NCBI RefSeq assembly: GCF_008807015.1
Contig: NZ_CP031700.1
Coordinates: 744,001 to 808,000, forward strand
DNA: 64,000 nt
Source: Neisseria zalophi
GTDB lineage: Bacteria > Pseudomonadota > Gammaproteobacteria > Burkholderiales > Neisseriaceae
Direction: 5' to 3'
In this document: piece by piece, positions 31,084 through 39,123 of the stretch
Layout of the letters: every line of letters begins with the position of its first letter
How positions within the stretch are numbered: position 1 is the stretch's first letter
Translations under genes and position numbers: made by a program
Notes under the pieces: generated by a model
Seen by the model: only the letters and a program-made list of their open reading frames with translations
The model's database searches: none
Told to the model about the DNA's origin: nothing

Positions 31084-31425
31084 ATGATTAGGTCGTTAAG
31101 TATTATTTTCGGCTTTTTGGCCGTGGGTGAAGCCGTTGTTTATTTAACAGGTGTTAAGCTGCCCGGTAGTATTATCGGCATGGGGTGTTTGTTTGCCGCA
31201 TTACATTTGGGTTGGGTGAAAACGGCATGGTTGCAACAGATGGTTGATGTGCTCATGGGCAATTTGTCACTTTTCCTTGTGCCACCCTGCGTGGCCGTAA
31301 TGAGTTATTTGGATTTGGTACAACGGGATTTGTTGTCGATTGTAACTGCAACTGTGGTCAGCACGTTTTTGGTGATGTTTGTTACTGGTAAGGTACACGA
31401 ATTAATGCGGAGGTTTTGGTCATGA
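31084..31425 (+). CDS. lrgA: CidA/LrgA-family holin-like protein
   Basis: 113-residue membrane protein with four predicted helices. The pattern VKLPGSIIGMGCLF followed by LVPPCVAVMSY is typical of CidA/LrgA, thought to act like holins or as exporters of small overflow metabolites. The ATG at 31084 has AGAGGAG ten bases upstream; a longer TTG start at 31051 would add a highly charged tail not usual in the family. It overlaps lrgB by 4 bp (ATGA). Confidence 0.88.
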   Translation: MIRSLSIIFGFLAVGEAVVYLTGVKLPGSIIGMGCLFAALHLGWVKTAWLQQMVDVLMGNLSLFLVPPCVAVMSYLDLVQRDLLSIVTATVVSTFLVMFVTGKVHELMRRFWS

Positions 31426-32114
31426 CCATATTCTCCAATCCCGCTTTATTATTGTTTATTACCGTTACTGCATATTGGATTGCCAATGTATTGCGCGTAC
31501 GCACAGGTAGTTTTTTGTGCAACCCTGTGGTTTTAAGCACTATTACAGTGATTCTTTACCTAAAAATATTTGATATTAATTATGATACTTATCACGAGGC
31601 TGCCGGATTTATTGATTTTTGGTTGAAACCGGCGGTTGTATCGTTAGCCGTTCCACTTTATATCAATTGGAAAAAAATCCGCAGCCAATGGTTGCCGATT
31701 ATCGTTTCTCAGGCGGCAGGCAGTGTTACCGGTATTATTACTGGTGTTTACATTGCCAAATGGACAGGTGCAGGGAGAGAGGTGGTGTTATCGTTGGCTG
31801 CAAAATCGGTGACCAACCCGATTGCCATCGAAATCACCCGTGCCATCGGCGGTATTCCTGCGCTTACTGCGGCTACTGTGATTTTGGCCGGTATGATGGG
31901 GCAGATGGTAGGCTTTAAGCTGATGAGTGCCAGCACTATACGTATGCCGACTTCTCAAGGTATTTCGATGGGTACCGCTTCACATGCGATGGGGATTGCT
32001 GCTTCGTTGGAACGCAGTCGGAAGCTGGCTGCTTATGCCAGTCTCGGTCTGATTTTTAATGGTGTACTGACAGCTATTTTGGTGCCGATTTTGATTCCGC
32101 TATTGGGTATTTGA
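31422..32114 (+). CDS. lrgB: LrgB-family membrane protein
   Basis: 230 residues with about six membrane helices. Family motifs include YINWKKIRSQW, SVTNPIAIEIT and GTASHAMGIA. It always pairs with LrgA/CidA. The start at 31422 has GGAGG eight bases upstream. The two genes are translationally coupled and end at a long DUS hairpin. The physiological role in Neisseriaceae is not shown by the sequence. Confidence 0.92.
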   Translation: MTIFSNPALLLFITVTAYWIANVLRVRTGSFLCNPVVLSTITVILYLKIFDINYDTYHEAAGFIDFWLKPAVVSLAVPLYINWKKIRSQWLPIIVSQAAGSVTGIITGVYIAKWTGAGREVVLSLAAKSVTNPIAIEITRAIGGIPALTAATVILAGMMGQMVGFKLMSASTIRMPTSQGISMGTASHAMGIAASLERSRKLAAYASLGLIFNGVLTAILVPILIPLLGI

Positions 32115-32127
32115 TGTTTTTGTGTCT

Positions 32128-32172
32128 ATAAGGATAGGCCGTCTGAAACTTTTCAGACGGCTTATCCTTATA
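32128..32172. terminator. Extended inverted DUS terminator after lrgB
   Basis: An inverted DUS pair whose stem is lengthened by ATAAGGATA/TATCCTTAT outside the DUS arms. The 3' arm has GGCTTA where GGCCT would be expected, matching the flank instead. Confidence 0.88.
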
Positions 32173-32253
32173 AAGAACTAGTTTCTAATTATAATGCAGC
32201 ATTAACAAAAACGTTAAATAGGATACAATGACGATAAACCATACACTACGAGC

Positions 32254-33234
32254 ATGTTTATGTTAACCGACGCATTCGGCCGCACCGTAGACTATCTGCG
32301 TATTTCCGTGACCGACCGTTGCGATTTACGCTGCACCTATTGTCTGCCTAAGGGGTTTAAAGGTTTTGCTGTCCCCAAAGATTGGCTCAGTATTGAAGAG
32401 TTGGCACGTGTTGCCTCTGCTTTTGCGCGCTTGGGCACCAAACGGTTCCGCTTAACCGGCGGGGAACCGCTGTTGCGTAAAGGTTTAACACAACTGGCCG
32501 CTGAAATTAACAATCAGCCGGGGGTGGAAGATATTTCCCTGACAACCAACGGTACCCAATTATTCAAACATGCCCAAGCGCTTCGTCAGGCCGGTGTGCG
32601 CCGCCTTAATATCAGTTTGGACAGTTTGCGTCATGATTGCGTGAAAGACATTACGGGAACGGATTGTTTGCCACAGGTGCTTGAAGGCATTAAAGCTGCT
32701 AAAGAAACCGGTTTTGAGCGGATTAAAATCAACATGGTGCCCCTTAAAGGCATTAATGAATATGACTTGGACGATATGGTGGCGTTTTGTATTGAGAACG
32801 GTTTTATTCTCAATTTGATTGAAGCAATGCCGATGGGGGCTACCGGACAGGCGCATGCGAAAGTCAGCTTGCAGCCGGTGTTAACACAATTACAACAAAA
32901 GTTTGATCTAACCCCTTTTAACGGCACTATTGGTGGCGGCCCTGCACGTTATTGGCAAAGTAGCGACGGTGGTTTTACCCTCGGCTTGATTACGCCGATG
33001 AGCCAGCATTTTTGTGAAACTTGTAATCGTGTGCGTCTTTCCGCTACTGGTGATTTACACCTCTGTCTCGGTCAAGAAGATAAGGTTGCATTGCGCCCGA
33101 TGCTGCGTGACGGCTGTAGTGATGATGAGTTGGAACAAGCGATTCGTAAAGCAGTGATGCGTAAACCCGAGAAACATGAGTTTGTGGAAAACCCGTATAA
33201 AATTATTCGTGTTATGGCGTTAACCGGAGGGTAA
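32254..33234 (+). CDS. moaA: GTP 3',8-cyclase MoaA
   Basis: Radical-SAM enzyme for the first step of molybdenum cofactor synthesis. The 326-residue product has the SAM-cluster motif CDLRCTYC near residue 24, TGGEPLLRK, and the C-terminal cluster cysteines in FCETCNRVRLS and HLCLG. It ends in the double glycine GG that is essential in MoaA. The partner moaC is not in this window. ATGs at 32254 and 32260 are both possible starts. Confidence 0.97.
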   Translation: MFMLTDAFGRTVDYLRISVTDRCDLRCTYCLPKGFKGFAVPKDWLSIEELARVASAFARLGTKRFRLTGGEPLLRKGLTQLAAEINNQPGVEDISLTTNGTQLFKHAQALRQAGVRRLNISLDSLRHDCVKDITGTDCLPQVLEGIKAAKETGFERIKINMVPLKGINEYDLDDMVAFCIENGFILNLIEAMPMGATGQAHAKVSLQPVLTQLQQKFDLTPFNGTIGGGPARYWQSSDGGFTLGLITPMSQHFCETCNRVRLSATGDLHLCLGQEDKVALRPMLRDGCSDDELEQAIRKAVMRKPEKHEFVENPYKIIRVMALTGG

Positions 33235-33258
33235 ATAAAATAGCATGGTATGGTGGAT

Positions 33259-33286
33259 AGGCCGTCTGAAATATTTCAGACGGCCT
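33259..33286. terminator. Inverted DUS terminator after moaA
   Basis: AGGCCGTCTGAA and its reverse complement are separated by 4 bases. Confidence 0.88.
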
Positions 33287-33442
33287 ATTGGCTTAATATG
33301 GCTATGGCTAAAATTGAGATGGTTTTGTTTTTTTAATGCCTTATCAAAATCTTATTGTCAGGCTTGAATTTTCGATGGATTCCATAATATATCGTGTTAT
33401 GATAAGGCTATTATGATACTGATTTAAAAAAGGAAGACCACT

Positions 33443-33952
33443 ATGCCGTTGCTTGATAGTTTTAAAGTAGATCACACCCGTATGCAGGCGCCTGCCGTAC
33501 GTATTGCCAAAACCATGCGTACGCCGAAAGGTGATGATATTACTGTTTATGATCTACGTTTTTGTGTGCCGAATCAGGAAATTTTATCGGAAAAAGGTAT
33601 CCATACCTTGGAACATCTATTTGCCGGCTTTATGCGCGAACACTTAAATGACGATAATGTCGAGATTATCGATATTTCGCCGATGGGTTGCCGAACCGGC
33701 TTTTATATGAGCCTGATTGGCACGCCGGAAGAAGAAAAAGTTGCGTCGGCATGGTCGGCTTCTATGGAAGATGTTTTGAATGTGCAAAGCCAGAAAGAAA
33801 TCCCCGAACTGAATGAATACCAATGTGGCACTTATCAGATGCATTCTTTAATTGAAGCGCAAGATATTGCCAGAAAGGTATTGGAGCGCCATATTGGTGT
33901 AAATAAGAGTGAAGACTTAATGTTGGATGAGAAATTACTCGGTGCTGATTAA
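33443..33952 (+). CDS. luxS: S-ribosylhomocysteine lyase LuxS
   Basis: Splits S-ribosylhomocysteine to homocysteine and the AI-2 precursor DPD in the activated methyl cycle. The 169-residue product has the metal site HTLEHLFAG (two His and a Glu) and the third ligand in CGTYQMHS, plus MGCRTGFY with the catalytic cysteine. AGGAAGACC precedes the ATG. It is monocistronic, with a strong hairpin downstream. Confidence 0.98.
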   Translation: MPLLDSFKVDHTRMQAPAVRIAKTMRTPKGDDITVYDLRFCVPNQEILSEKGIHTLEHLFAGFMREHLNDDNVEIIDISPMGCRTGFYMSLIGTPEEEKVASAWSASMEDVLNVQSQKEIPELNEYQCGTYQMHSLIEAQDIARKVLERHIGVNKSEDLMLDEKLLGAD

Positions 33953-34017
33953 CCATTATTATAATAAGATAAATTGGCTGTATGAAAAAACCTATACTTA
34001 ATAGGGTGTCGATTAAT

Positions 34018-34056
34018 ACAAATAAGGAGCGGATGGGTTGTCCGCTCCTTATTTGT
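34018..34056. terminator. Terminator after luxS
   Basis: ACAAATAAGGAGCGGA/TCCGCTCCTTATTTGT stem, 16 bp with a short loop. Confidence 0.9.
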
Positions 34057-34252
34057 ATTGAGAATAAAAGGATATATTGTAGAAATAGATTTGTCATTTT
34101 AAATTTGAAATAGAGTTTGAGTGTGGGCAAATGATTTATTCTAGCTAAGCACTATGAGCTTTAGCCCTAATTTTAGTCAAATTTCTAAAAAATTTATTAC
34201 GGTGATAGAATTTAATTTTCTTTAAAAACATGTATATATGTATTTTTAACTT

Positions 34253-34298
34253 AATAAAAACAATTATCATTTGCAAAAAGTGATTTTTTGCGTATAAT
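34253..34298 (+). promoter_or_regulatory. Promoter with Fur-box-like sequence
   Basis: -35 TTGCAA (34271-34276) and -10 TATAAT (34293-34298) with a 16-bp spacer. The stretch 34253-34271, touching the -35, agrees with the 19-bp Fur consensus at 12 positions by my count. Iron control is a guess. Confidence 0.45.
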
Positions 34299-34339
34299 TC
34301 AATTCAACAACTCGCAAACAGACAAGCAAGGAGAGCAAA

Positions 34340-34816
34340 ATGCCTGAAAGTATTTTTAAGCAAATTTCTCTCGATATTCTGAGATTGCATCAAAGAGCTG
34401 TTCATTCGCTGTTGGCAACACAATGCAGCGATTGCCCTGAAGTTTACGATACAGTTTTTGTGATTGTTGACGGAAGATATTATGTAGGATTGCCCGAAGA
34501 GTTGCAAAACGAACCATTTAAAGGCATCTTGCTGATTGAAAACGAAGATACGGAAACACGTTTAAGCTGGGTGGCAACAGCCCGTACAGTGAAGCGTAAA
34601 GAAAATACATATAACCGTGTGTTGAAGGCGTTACAGCGTCGTGTTCAATCCACAAAAGAGACATTTATACAGGCAGCCAATTTTTGTTTGTTGGAGCTGA
34701 CGCCGCAGCAAGGTTGTCTGACTGTTAGTAACGAGAGAGATTATATGCTTTCACCATCTGATTTGATGAAAGCGCTGTATCCGGCAAAGCGTTCAGTTGA
34801 AGAATTTGCCTTGTAA
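34340..34816 (+). CDS. Possible PNPOx-like/HugZ-type FMN-binding split-barrel protein
   Basis: 158 residues, soluble, no signal peptide. The pattern of an N-terminal helix, then strands (LLATQ, YDTVFVIVDGRYYVG), then KGILLIENEDTETRLSWVATARTVKR resembles the short pyridoxamine-phosphate-oxidase-like family, which includes haem-utilisation proteins of the HugZ/HutZ type; the match is weak and from memory. AAGGAGAG precedes the ATG. It is a single gene with its own promoter and terminator. If the Fur-like box is real, a haem/iron role would fit. Confidence 0.55.
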   Translation: MPESIFKQISLDILRLHQRAVHSLLATQCSDCPEVYDTVFVIVDGRYYVGLPEELQNEPFKGILLIENEDTETRLSWVATARTVKRKENTYNRVLKALQRRVQSTKETFIQAANFCLLELTPQQGCLTVSNERDYMLSPSDLMKALYPAKRSVEEFAL

Positions 34817-34845
34817 AAGTTTTGGTAGTGGTTTGTGTTCCTTTT

Positions 34846-34872
34846 GCGCCCCCTCGTGGGGCGATTTTTTTT
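34846..34872 (+). terminator. Terminator
   Basis: CGCCCC/GGGGCG GC-rich stem followed by T8, directly after the FMN-binding-like gene. Confidence 0.92.
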
Positions 34873-35101
34873 GTAAATTTTTTATTATTATAGCAAGGGA
34901 AATGGGGTGGTGAAACTATATAATGGCTGTCGATACCTAAATTTGAGTGATTTGTACCAATTTTGATACTACATATATAGCTGATAAAACATCGGTATAG
35001 GCAATATGTGCAGGGGTGGATAAAAAAATATATATAATGGAATGTATGGTTAAAATATAAAATAAGTGTGGTTAAAATTCACCATCTATCTGACTAAAAA
35101 A

Positions 35102-35141
35102 CATTCAGACGGCCTGATGCTATTGTAGGCCGTCTGAATGC
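35102..35141. repeat. Outward-facing DUS pair
   Basis: TTCAGACGGCCT (35104-35115) and AGGCCGTCTGAA (35127-35138) with an 11-base loop. Order is opposite to the common terminator form. Confidence 0.85.
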
Positions 35142-35234
35142 TTTTATATATGGTTATACACATAATATGGTGGCTATATTGATGGTTTTACCTTTAAATC
35201 TTCATTAAAAACAAGGGCTCGCTTATCTCGGTTG

Positions 35235-35243
35235 TGCTATAAT
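35235..35243 (+). promoter_or_regulatory. Extended -10 promoter
   Basis: TGCTATAAT, a consensus extended -10, 38 bp before the ATG of the exported protein that precedes miaB. Confidence 0.55.
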
Positions 35244-35280
35244 CCGCCCTTGTCTTTCTCACTGATAACAAGAAAAAATC

Positions 35281-35664
35281 ATGAAAAAAATACTTACAAC
35301 CCTGTTTATTTTATTGTTTTCTTCTGTAGCATGGGCACAGCGTGCCGTGCCTGCCGATATGGATATCGCGATTTTGAAGCAAGTAAACTACCCACAGGTG
35401 GTGCTCAGTAATGGTGGTATTCCGTGGTTGAAAATCCTAACTTTAGGCTGGCTTGATAATAATGTTTCGGCTTTTAATACCACTCATGATTTGCGTATTA
35501 AAGACGAACGCAACCGTTTTATCGTACGGGGCAAACTGCCTTACCATACCGGTAAAACCGTTGCTCTGCGTCGCGATGCGGCTGGAAATATTACGGAAAT
35601 ATGGCTGCTGACCCCTGCGGAAAAACAGGCTTTTGAGCAGCGTGCCGCTATCCGACAACCTTAA
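35281..35664 (+). CDS. Small exported protein of unknown function
   Basis: 127 residues. The signal peptide [20 protein letters not shown] is clear. The mature part (~107 residues) has alternating hydrophobic strands, such as [15 protein letters not shown] and [19 protein letters not shown], suggesting a small beta-rich periplasmic domain. I do not recognise the family. It lies 20 bp before miaB and probably shares its transcript. Confidence 0.75.
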   Translation: MKKILTTLFILLFSSVAWAQRAVPADMDIAILKQVNYPQVVLSNGGIPWLKILTLGWLDNNVSAFNTTHDLRIKDERNRFIVRGKLPYHTGKTVALRRDAAGNITEIWLLTPAEKQAFEQRAAIRQP

Positions 35665-35684
35665 CCCTATTTGATAAGTTTGAC

Positions 35685-37010
35685 ATGAAAAAAGTATTTA
35701 TCCGCACATTCGGCTGCCAAATGAACGAATACGACAGTGAAAAAATGTTGTCCGTATTGGCAGAAGGTGATGAATTAGTGCAAGTAAACGAGGCTGAGGA
35801 AGCCGATATTATCCTTTTTAATACGTGCTCTGTGCGAGAAAAGGCACAGGAAAAAGTATTTTCTGATTTAGGACGGGTAAAATCGCTCAAAACCAAAAAT
35901 CCCAATTTGATTATTGGGGTGGGTGGTTGTGTGGCTTCACAAGAGGGTGAAACGATTATTAAGCGTGCACCTTATGTGGATGTGGTTTTCGGCCCGCAAA
36001 CATTGCACCGTCTGCCTCAAATGATTGTGGATAAGGAAACAACCGGCCTTTCCCAAGTCGATATTTCGTTTCCCGAAATTGAAAAATTCGACCATCTGCC
36101 GCCTGCACGGGTGGAAGGCGGATCGGCTTTTATTTCGATTATGGAAGGCTGTTCGAAATATTGTAGTTTTTGCGTGGTGCCTTATACGCGCGGCGAAGAA
36201 TTTTCCCGTCCGTTAAACGATGTTTTAACTGAAATCGCCAACCTTGCCCAACAAGGGGTTAAAGAAATCAATTTGTTGGGTCAGAATGTGAATGCCTATC
36301 GCGGTATGATGGATGATGGCGGTATTTGTGATTTTGCAACATTGCTACGCATCGTTCATGAAATTCCGGGTATTGAGCGCATGCGCTTTACCACTAGCCA
36401 CCCGCGTGAGTTTTCGGATGCCATTATCGAGTGTTACCGAGACCTACCCAAATTGGTTTCACACTTGCATCTACCGGTACAAAGCGGATCGGATCGTGTA
36501 CTAAGTGCCATGAAACGCGGTTATACGGCGCTGGAATATAAATCGATTATCCGCAAATTGCGGGCTATCCGTCCTGATTTATGTTTGAGTTCGGATTTTA
36601 TTGTCGGCTTCCCCGGTGAAACGGAACGCGAGTTTGAGCAAACATTAAAACTGGTAAAAGACGTAGCATTCGACCTCAGCTTTGTATTTATTTACAGCCC
36701 GCGCCCTGGTACGCCTGCGGCCAACTTGCCGGACGATACCCCGCATGAAGAAAAAGTTCGCCGTCTGGAAGCGTTGAACGAAATTATTGAAGCGGAAACT
36801 GCGCGTATCAATCAAAGTATGGTCGGCACGGTTCAGCGTTGTTTGGTAGAGGGTATTTCCAAGAAAGACCCAGATCAGTTACAAGCCCGTACAGCCAATA
36901 ACCGAGTGGTGAATTTCACAGGTAATCCGCGATTAATTAATGAAATGGTGGAGTTAACCATTACCGAAGCGTATACGTTCTCGTTACGTGGTGAAATTGT
37001 TACCCGTTGA
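35685..37010 (+). CDS. miaB: tRNA-2-methylthio-N6-dimethylallyladenosine synthase MiaB
   Basis: Radical-SAM methylthiotransferase that modifies A37 of tRNAs reading UNN codons. The 441-residue product has the N-terminal UPF0004 domain with the auxiliary cluster cysteines ([29 protein letters not shown]), the radical-SAM motif [15 protein letters not shown], and a C-terminal TRAM domain. Length is normal. It is followed by an inverted DUS terminator into whose edge IS copy 2 has inserted. Confidence 0.97.
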   Translation: MKKVFIRTFGCQMNEYDSEKMLSVLAEGDELVQVNEAEEADIILFNTCSVREKAQEKVFSDLGRVKSLKTKNPNLIIGVGGCVASQEGETIIKRAPYVDVVFGPQTLHRLPQMIVDKETTGLSQVDISFPEIEKFDHLPPARVEGGSAFISIMEGCSKYCSFCVVPYTRGEEFSRPLNDVLTEIANLAQQGVKEINLLGQNVNAYRGMMDDGGICDFATLLRIVHEIPGIERMRFTTSHPREFSDAIIECYRDLPKLVSHLHLPVQSGSDRVLSAMKRGYTALEYKSIIRKLRAIRPDLCLSSDFIVGFPGETEREFEQTLKLVKDVAFDLSFVFIYSPRPGTPAANLPDDTPHEEKVRRLEALNEIIEAETARINQSMVGTVQRCLVEGISKKDPDQLQARTANNRVVNFTGNPRLINEMVELTITEAYTFSLRGEIVTR

Positions 37011-37031
37011 GAAAGTATTGTATAGCTAATG

Positions 37032-37057
37032 AGGCCGTCTGAAACTTCAGACGGCCT
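37032..37057. terminator. Inverted DUS terminator after miaB
   Basis: AGGCCGTCTGAA and TTCAGACGGCCT with a 2-base gap. Its last five bases, GGCCT, are the left target duplication of IS copy 2. Confidence 0.88.
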
Positions 37058-38256
37058 GAGACCTTTGCGAAATAGTCCTTCACCCGACAGCCGAACTCCA
37101 AACACAGGATTTCGGCTGTTTTTGACCGCAATATCCCCTTTATTACTCCTCAGATGCCTAATTAATAGGCATCCGGCTGCCTTTTAGGCAGCAATAGGCG
37201 CACGTAGCCTGTTGGCCGCCTTCAACAGGTTCAAACATATCGCTTTCAGATGACTTTGCGCCGCTACTTTCTCCAGCCCGAAGTAGGCTGCCCGGGCATA
37301 GCGGAATTTACGGTGCAGCGTACCGAAACTCTGTTCCACTACATAACGGGTTTTCGATAAATATTTGTTGCGGCGGGTTTGCGCTTCCGTCAGCGGACGG
37401 TTGCGATGGGATTTACTCATAATGCCGTCTTTCAGTTTATATTCTTCCAGATACTTTCTGTTTTCCGCACTGTCATAACCTTTATCCGCATAGACCGTTG
37501 TCTCTTTGGCAATGCCTGCCAATAAAGGCAACAGATGTTTGCACTCATGGGCATTGGCCGCTGTAATATGCAGCTTCTCAATGTAACCTTCCGCATCGGT
37601 ACGGGTGTGCTGCTTATAGCCTAATTGATGATGACCGTTCTTCTTCACCCAACGGGCATCTTTATCTTTGCTCGGTGTGGTTTGACCGGTTATCTCTCCT
37701 TCGCTATCAACCTCTATAGACTGACGTTGCTTACTGCCGGCCGTCTGAATAATCGTCGCATCAATAACGGCAGCCTGCGCCTTCTCTACCTTTAAGCCTT
37801 TCTCAGTCAGTTGGCGATTAATCAAATCCAACAGCTCGGCCAAGGTATTGTCTTGTGCCAGCCAGTTGCGGTAACGGCAAAGGGTACTGTGATCGGGAAT
37901 ATTCATCTCGTCAAAATGACAAAACAGGTTGAAATCAATACGGGTAATAAGACTGTGTTCGAGTTCGAGGTCGGAAAGACTGTGCCATTGGCCGAGTAAA
38001 ACGGCTTTAAACATAGCCAATAAGGGATAGGCGGGACGGCCGCGGTGGTCTCGGATATAACGGGTTTTCTGACGATTCAGATACTGCTCTACCGGCTGCC
38101 AATCAATCACCTGTTCGAGCTTTAATAAAGGAAAGCGGTCAATGTGTTTGGCAATCATGGCTTGGGCGGTTTGCTGAAAGAACGTACTCATGAGAAATCC
38201 CTTAAATATCTTTGGTGAAGAATTTAAGGGATTTTTGGGGTTTTTGCAAAGGTCTC
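37058..38256 (-). mobile_element. IS5-family (IS1106-like) insertion sequence, copy 2
   Basis: 1199 bp, same length, orientation and ends (GAGACCTTTGC) as copy 1, with scattered differences, including about nine amino-acid changes in the transposase. The 5-bp target duplication is GGCCT (37053-37057 and 38257-38261), the reverse complement of the copy 1 duplication. The insertion lies at the outer edge of the 3' DUS arm, again leaving the hairpin complete. Confidence 0.94.
37184..38191 (-). CDS. IS5-family (IS1106-like) transposase, copy 2
   Basis: A complete 335-residue transposase, nearly identical to copy 1. Differences include RDHRG for REHRG, DLELE for DPELE, AGIAKE for AGMAKE, NRKYLEE for NRKHLEE and EKVAAQ for EKVSAQ. 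The catalytic Asp, Asp and Glu positions are unchanged. The same stem (38195-38206 with 38223-38234) covers the ribosome site. Because the copies differ, one is not a fresh duplicate of the other. Confidence 0.95.
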   Translation of the reverse strand: MSTFFQQTAQAMIAKHIDRFPLLKLEQVIDWQPVEQYLNRQKTRYIRDHRGRPAYPLLAMFKAVLLGQWHSLSDLELEHSLITRIDFNLFCHFDEMNIPDHSTLCRYRNWLAQDNTLAELLDLINRQLTEKGLKVEKAQAAVIDATIIQTAGSKQRQSIEVDSEGEITGQTTPSKDKDARWVKKNGHHQLGYKQHTRTDAEGYIEKLHITAANAHECKHLLPLLAGIAKETTVYADKGYDSAENRKYLEEYKLKDGIMSKSHRNRPLTEAQTRRNKYLSKTRYVVEQSFGTLHRKFRYARAAYFGLEKVAAQSHLKAICLNLLKAANRLRAPIAA

Positions 38257-38401
38257 GGCCTTTGATTATCTTGAGCTGAGTGGTGTTCTTTATCGGACGA
38301 ATTGCCCGTGCCTATTTAACCTGATTTTAATAGTGCACCTACTGCTTTTCTAAGGTGGAATCAAGTAAACTAGGCCTCTTTCAAAAATAAGAATTATTAT
38401 T

Positions 38402-39028
38402 ATGTATGTAGGTGAGCGTTTTAACGCATACAGCCATTTGGCGGGCACATTGCTTGCTGTTACCGGGCTGGTGTTATTGTTGGTAAAAGCTGCGGCAACG
38501 ATGGATATTTATAAAGTAGTTAGTGCGGCGGCTTATGGTATGTGTTTGGTGATTTTGTATGCTGGTTCGACGGTTTATCACAGCGTGCGTAAACCGGAAA
38601 CCAAAGCAATGTTGCAAAAGGTGGATCATTGTGCAATTTATTTATTGATTGCCGGTAGTTATACCCCGTTTAGTTTGGTGTCTTTACATGGTACATGGGG
38701 ATGGTGGCTGTTCGGTATTTCTTGGGGATTGGCGGTTTTCGGTATCGCTCAAGAGTTGACCATCGGGCGCAAGAGTGAAAAACGGCTATTATCGCTAATT
38801 TTGTATGTGTTGATGGGATGGTTGGTAGTAGTAGCGATTTTCCCGCTGGTGCGTAACCTATCTTCGGCAGGGCTGTTTTGGCTGGTGTTGGGCGGCTTAC
38901 TTTATAGCGGTGGCATTTATTGGTTTGTGAATGATGAAAAAATCAAACACGGGCATGGTATTTGGCATTTATTTGTGCTAGGCGGCAGCTTGGCACAGTT
39001 TATCAGTATTTATTTCTATGTGATTTAA
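38402..39028 (+). CDS. Hemolysin III/PAQR-family membrane protein
   Basis: 208 residues with seven predicted membrane helices. Family motifs are present: an early acidic/histidine pair region (GERFNAYSHLAG), STVYHS, DHCAIYLLIAGSYTPF and HGIWHLFVLGGS, with the histidines that bind zinc in PAQR proteins. The hemolysin name is historical; many members are uncharacterised. The 145-bp gap after the IS has no strong Shine-Dalgarno, so the start (ATG at 38402) rests on the family N-terminus. Confidence 0.9.
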   Translation: MYVGERFNAYSHLAGTLLAVTGLVLLLVKAAATMDIYKVVSAAAYGMCLVILYAGSTVYHSVRKPETKAMLQKVDHCAIYLLIAGSYTPFSLVSLHGTWGWWLFGISWGLAVFGIAQELTIGRKSEKRLLSLILYVLMGWLVVVAIFPLVRNLSSAGLFWLVLGGLLYSGGIYWFVNDEKIKHGHGIWHLFVLGGSLAQFISIYFYVI

Positions 39029-39123
39029 ACGTTTTGTTTATCTCATACTATTTATCTTACCATTCGCGACAAATATCGCTTTAACGTATAATTTAGGCCA
39101 TCTGAACACAATATACCGATACC

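Larger units (their letters stand above)
33953..34339. other. Intergenic region between luxS and the next gene
   Basis: 387 bases. It holds the luxS terminator (34018-34056), about 200 AT-rich bases without a credible frame, and a promoter with an overlapping Fur-like sequence at the right end. Confidence 0.6.
34873..35280. other. Intergenic region with a DUS hairpin
   Basis: About 410 AT-rich bases. I see no gene in the first 230. A DUS hairpin lies at 35102-35141 and the promoter of the next gene near 35240. Confidence 0.6.
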
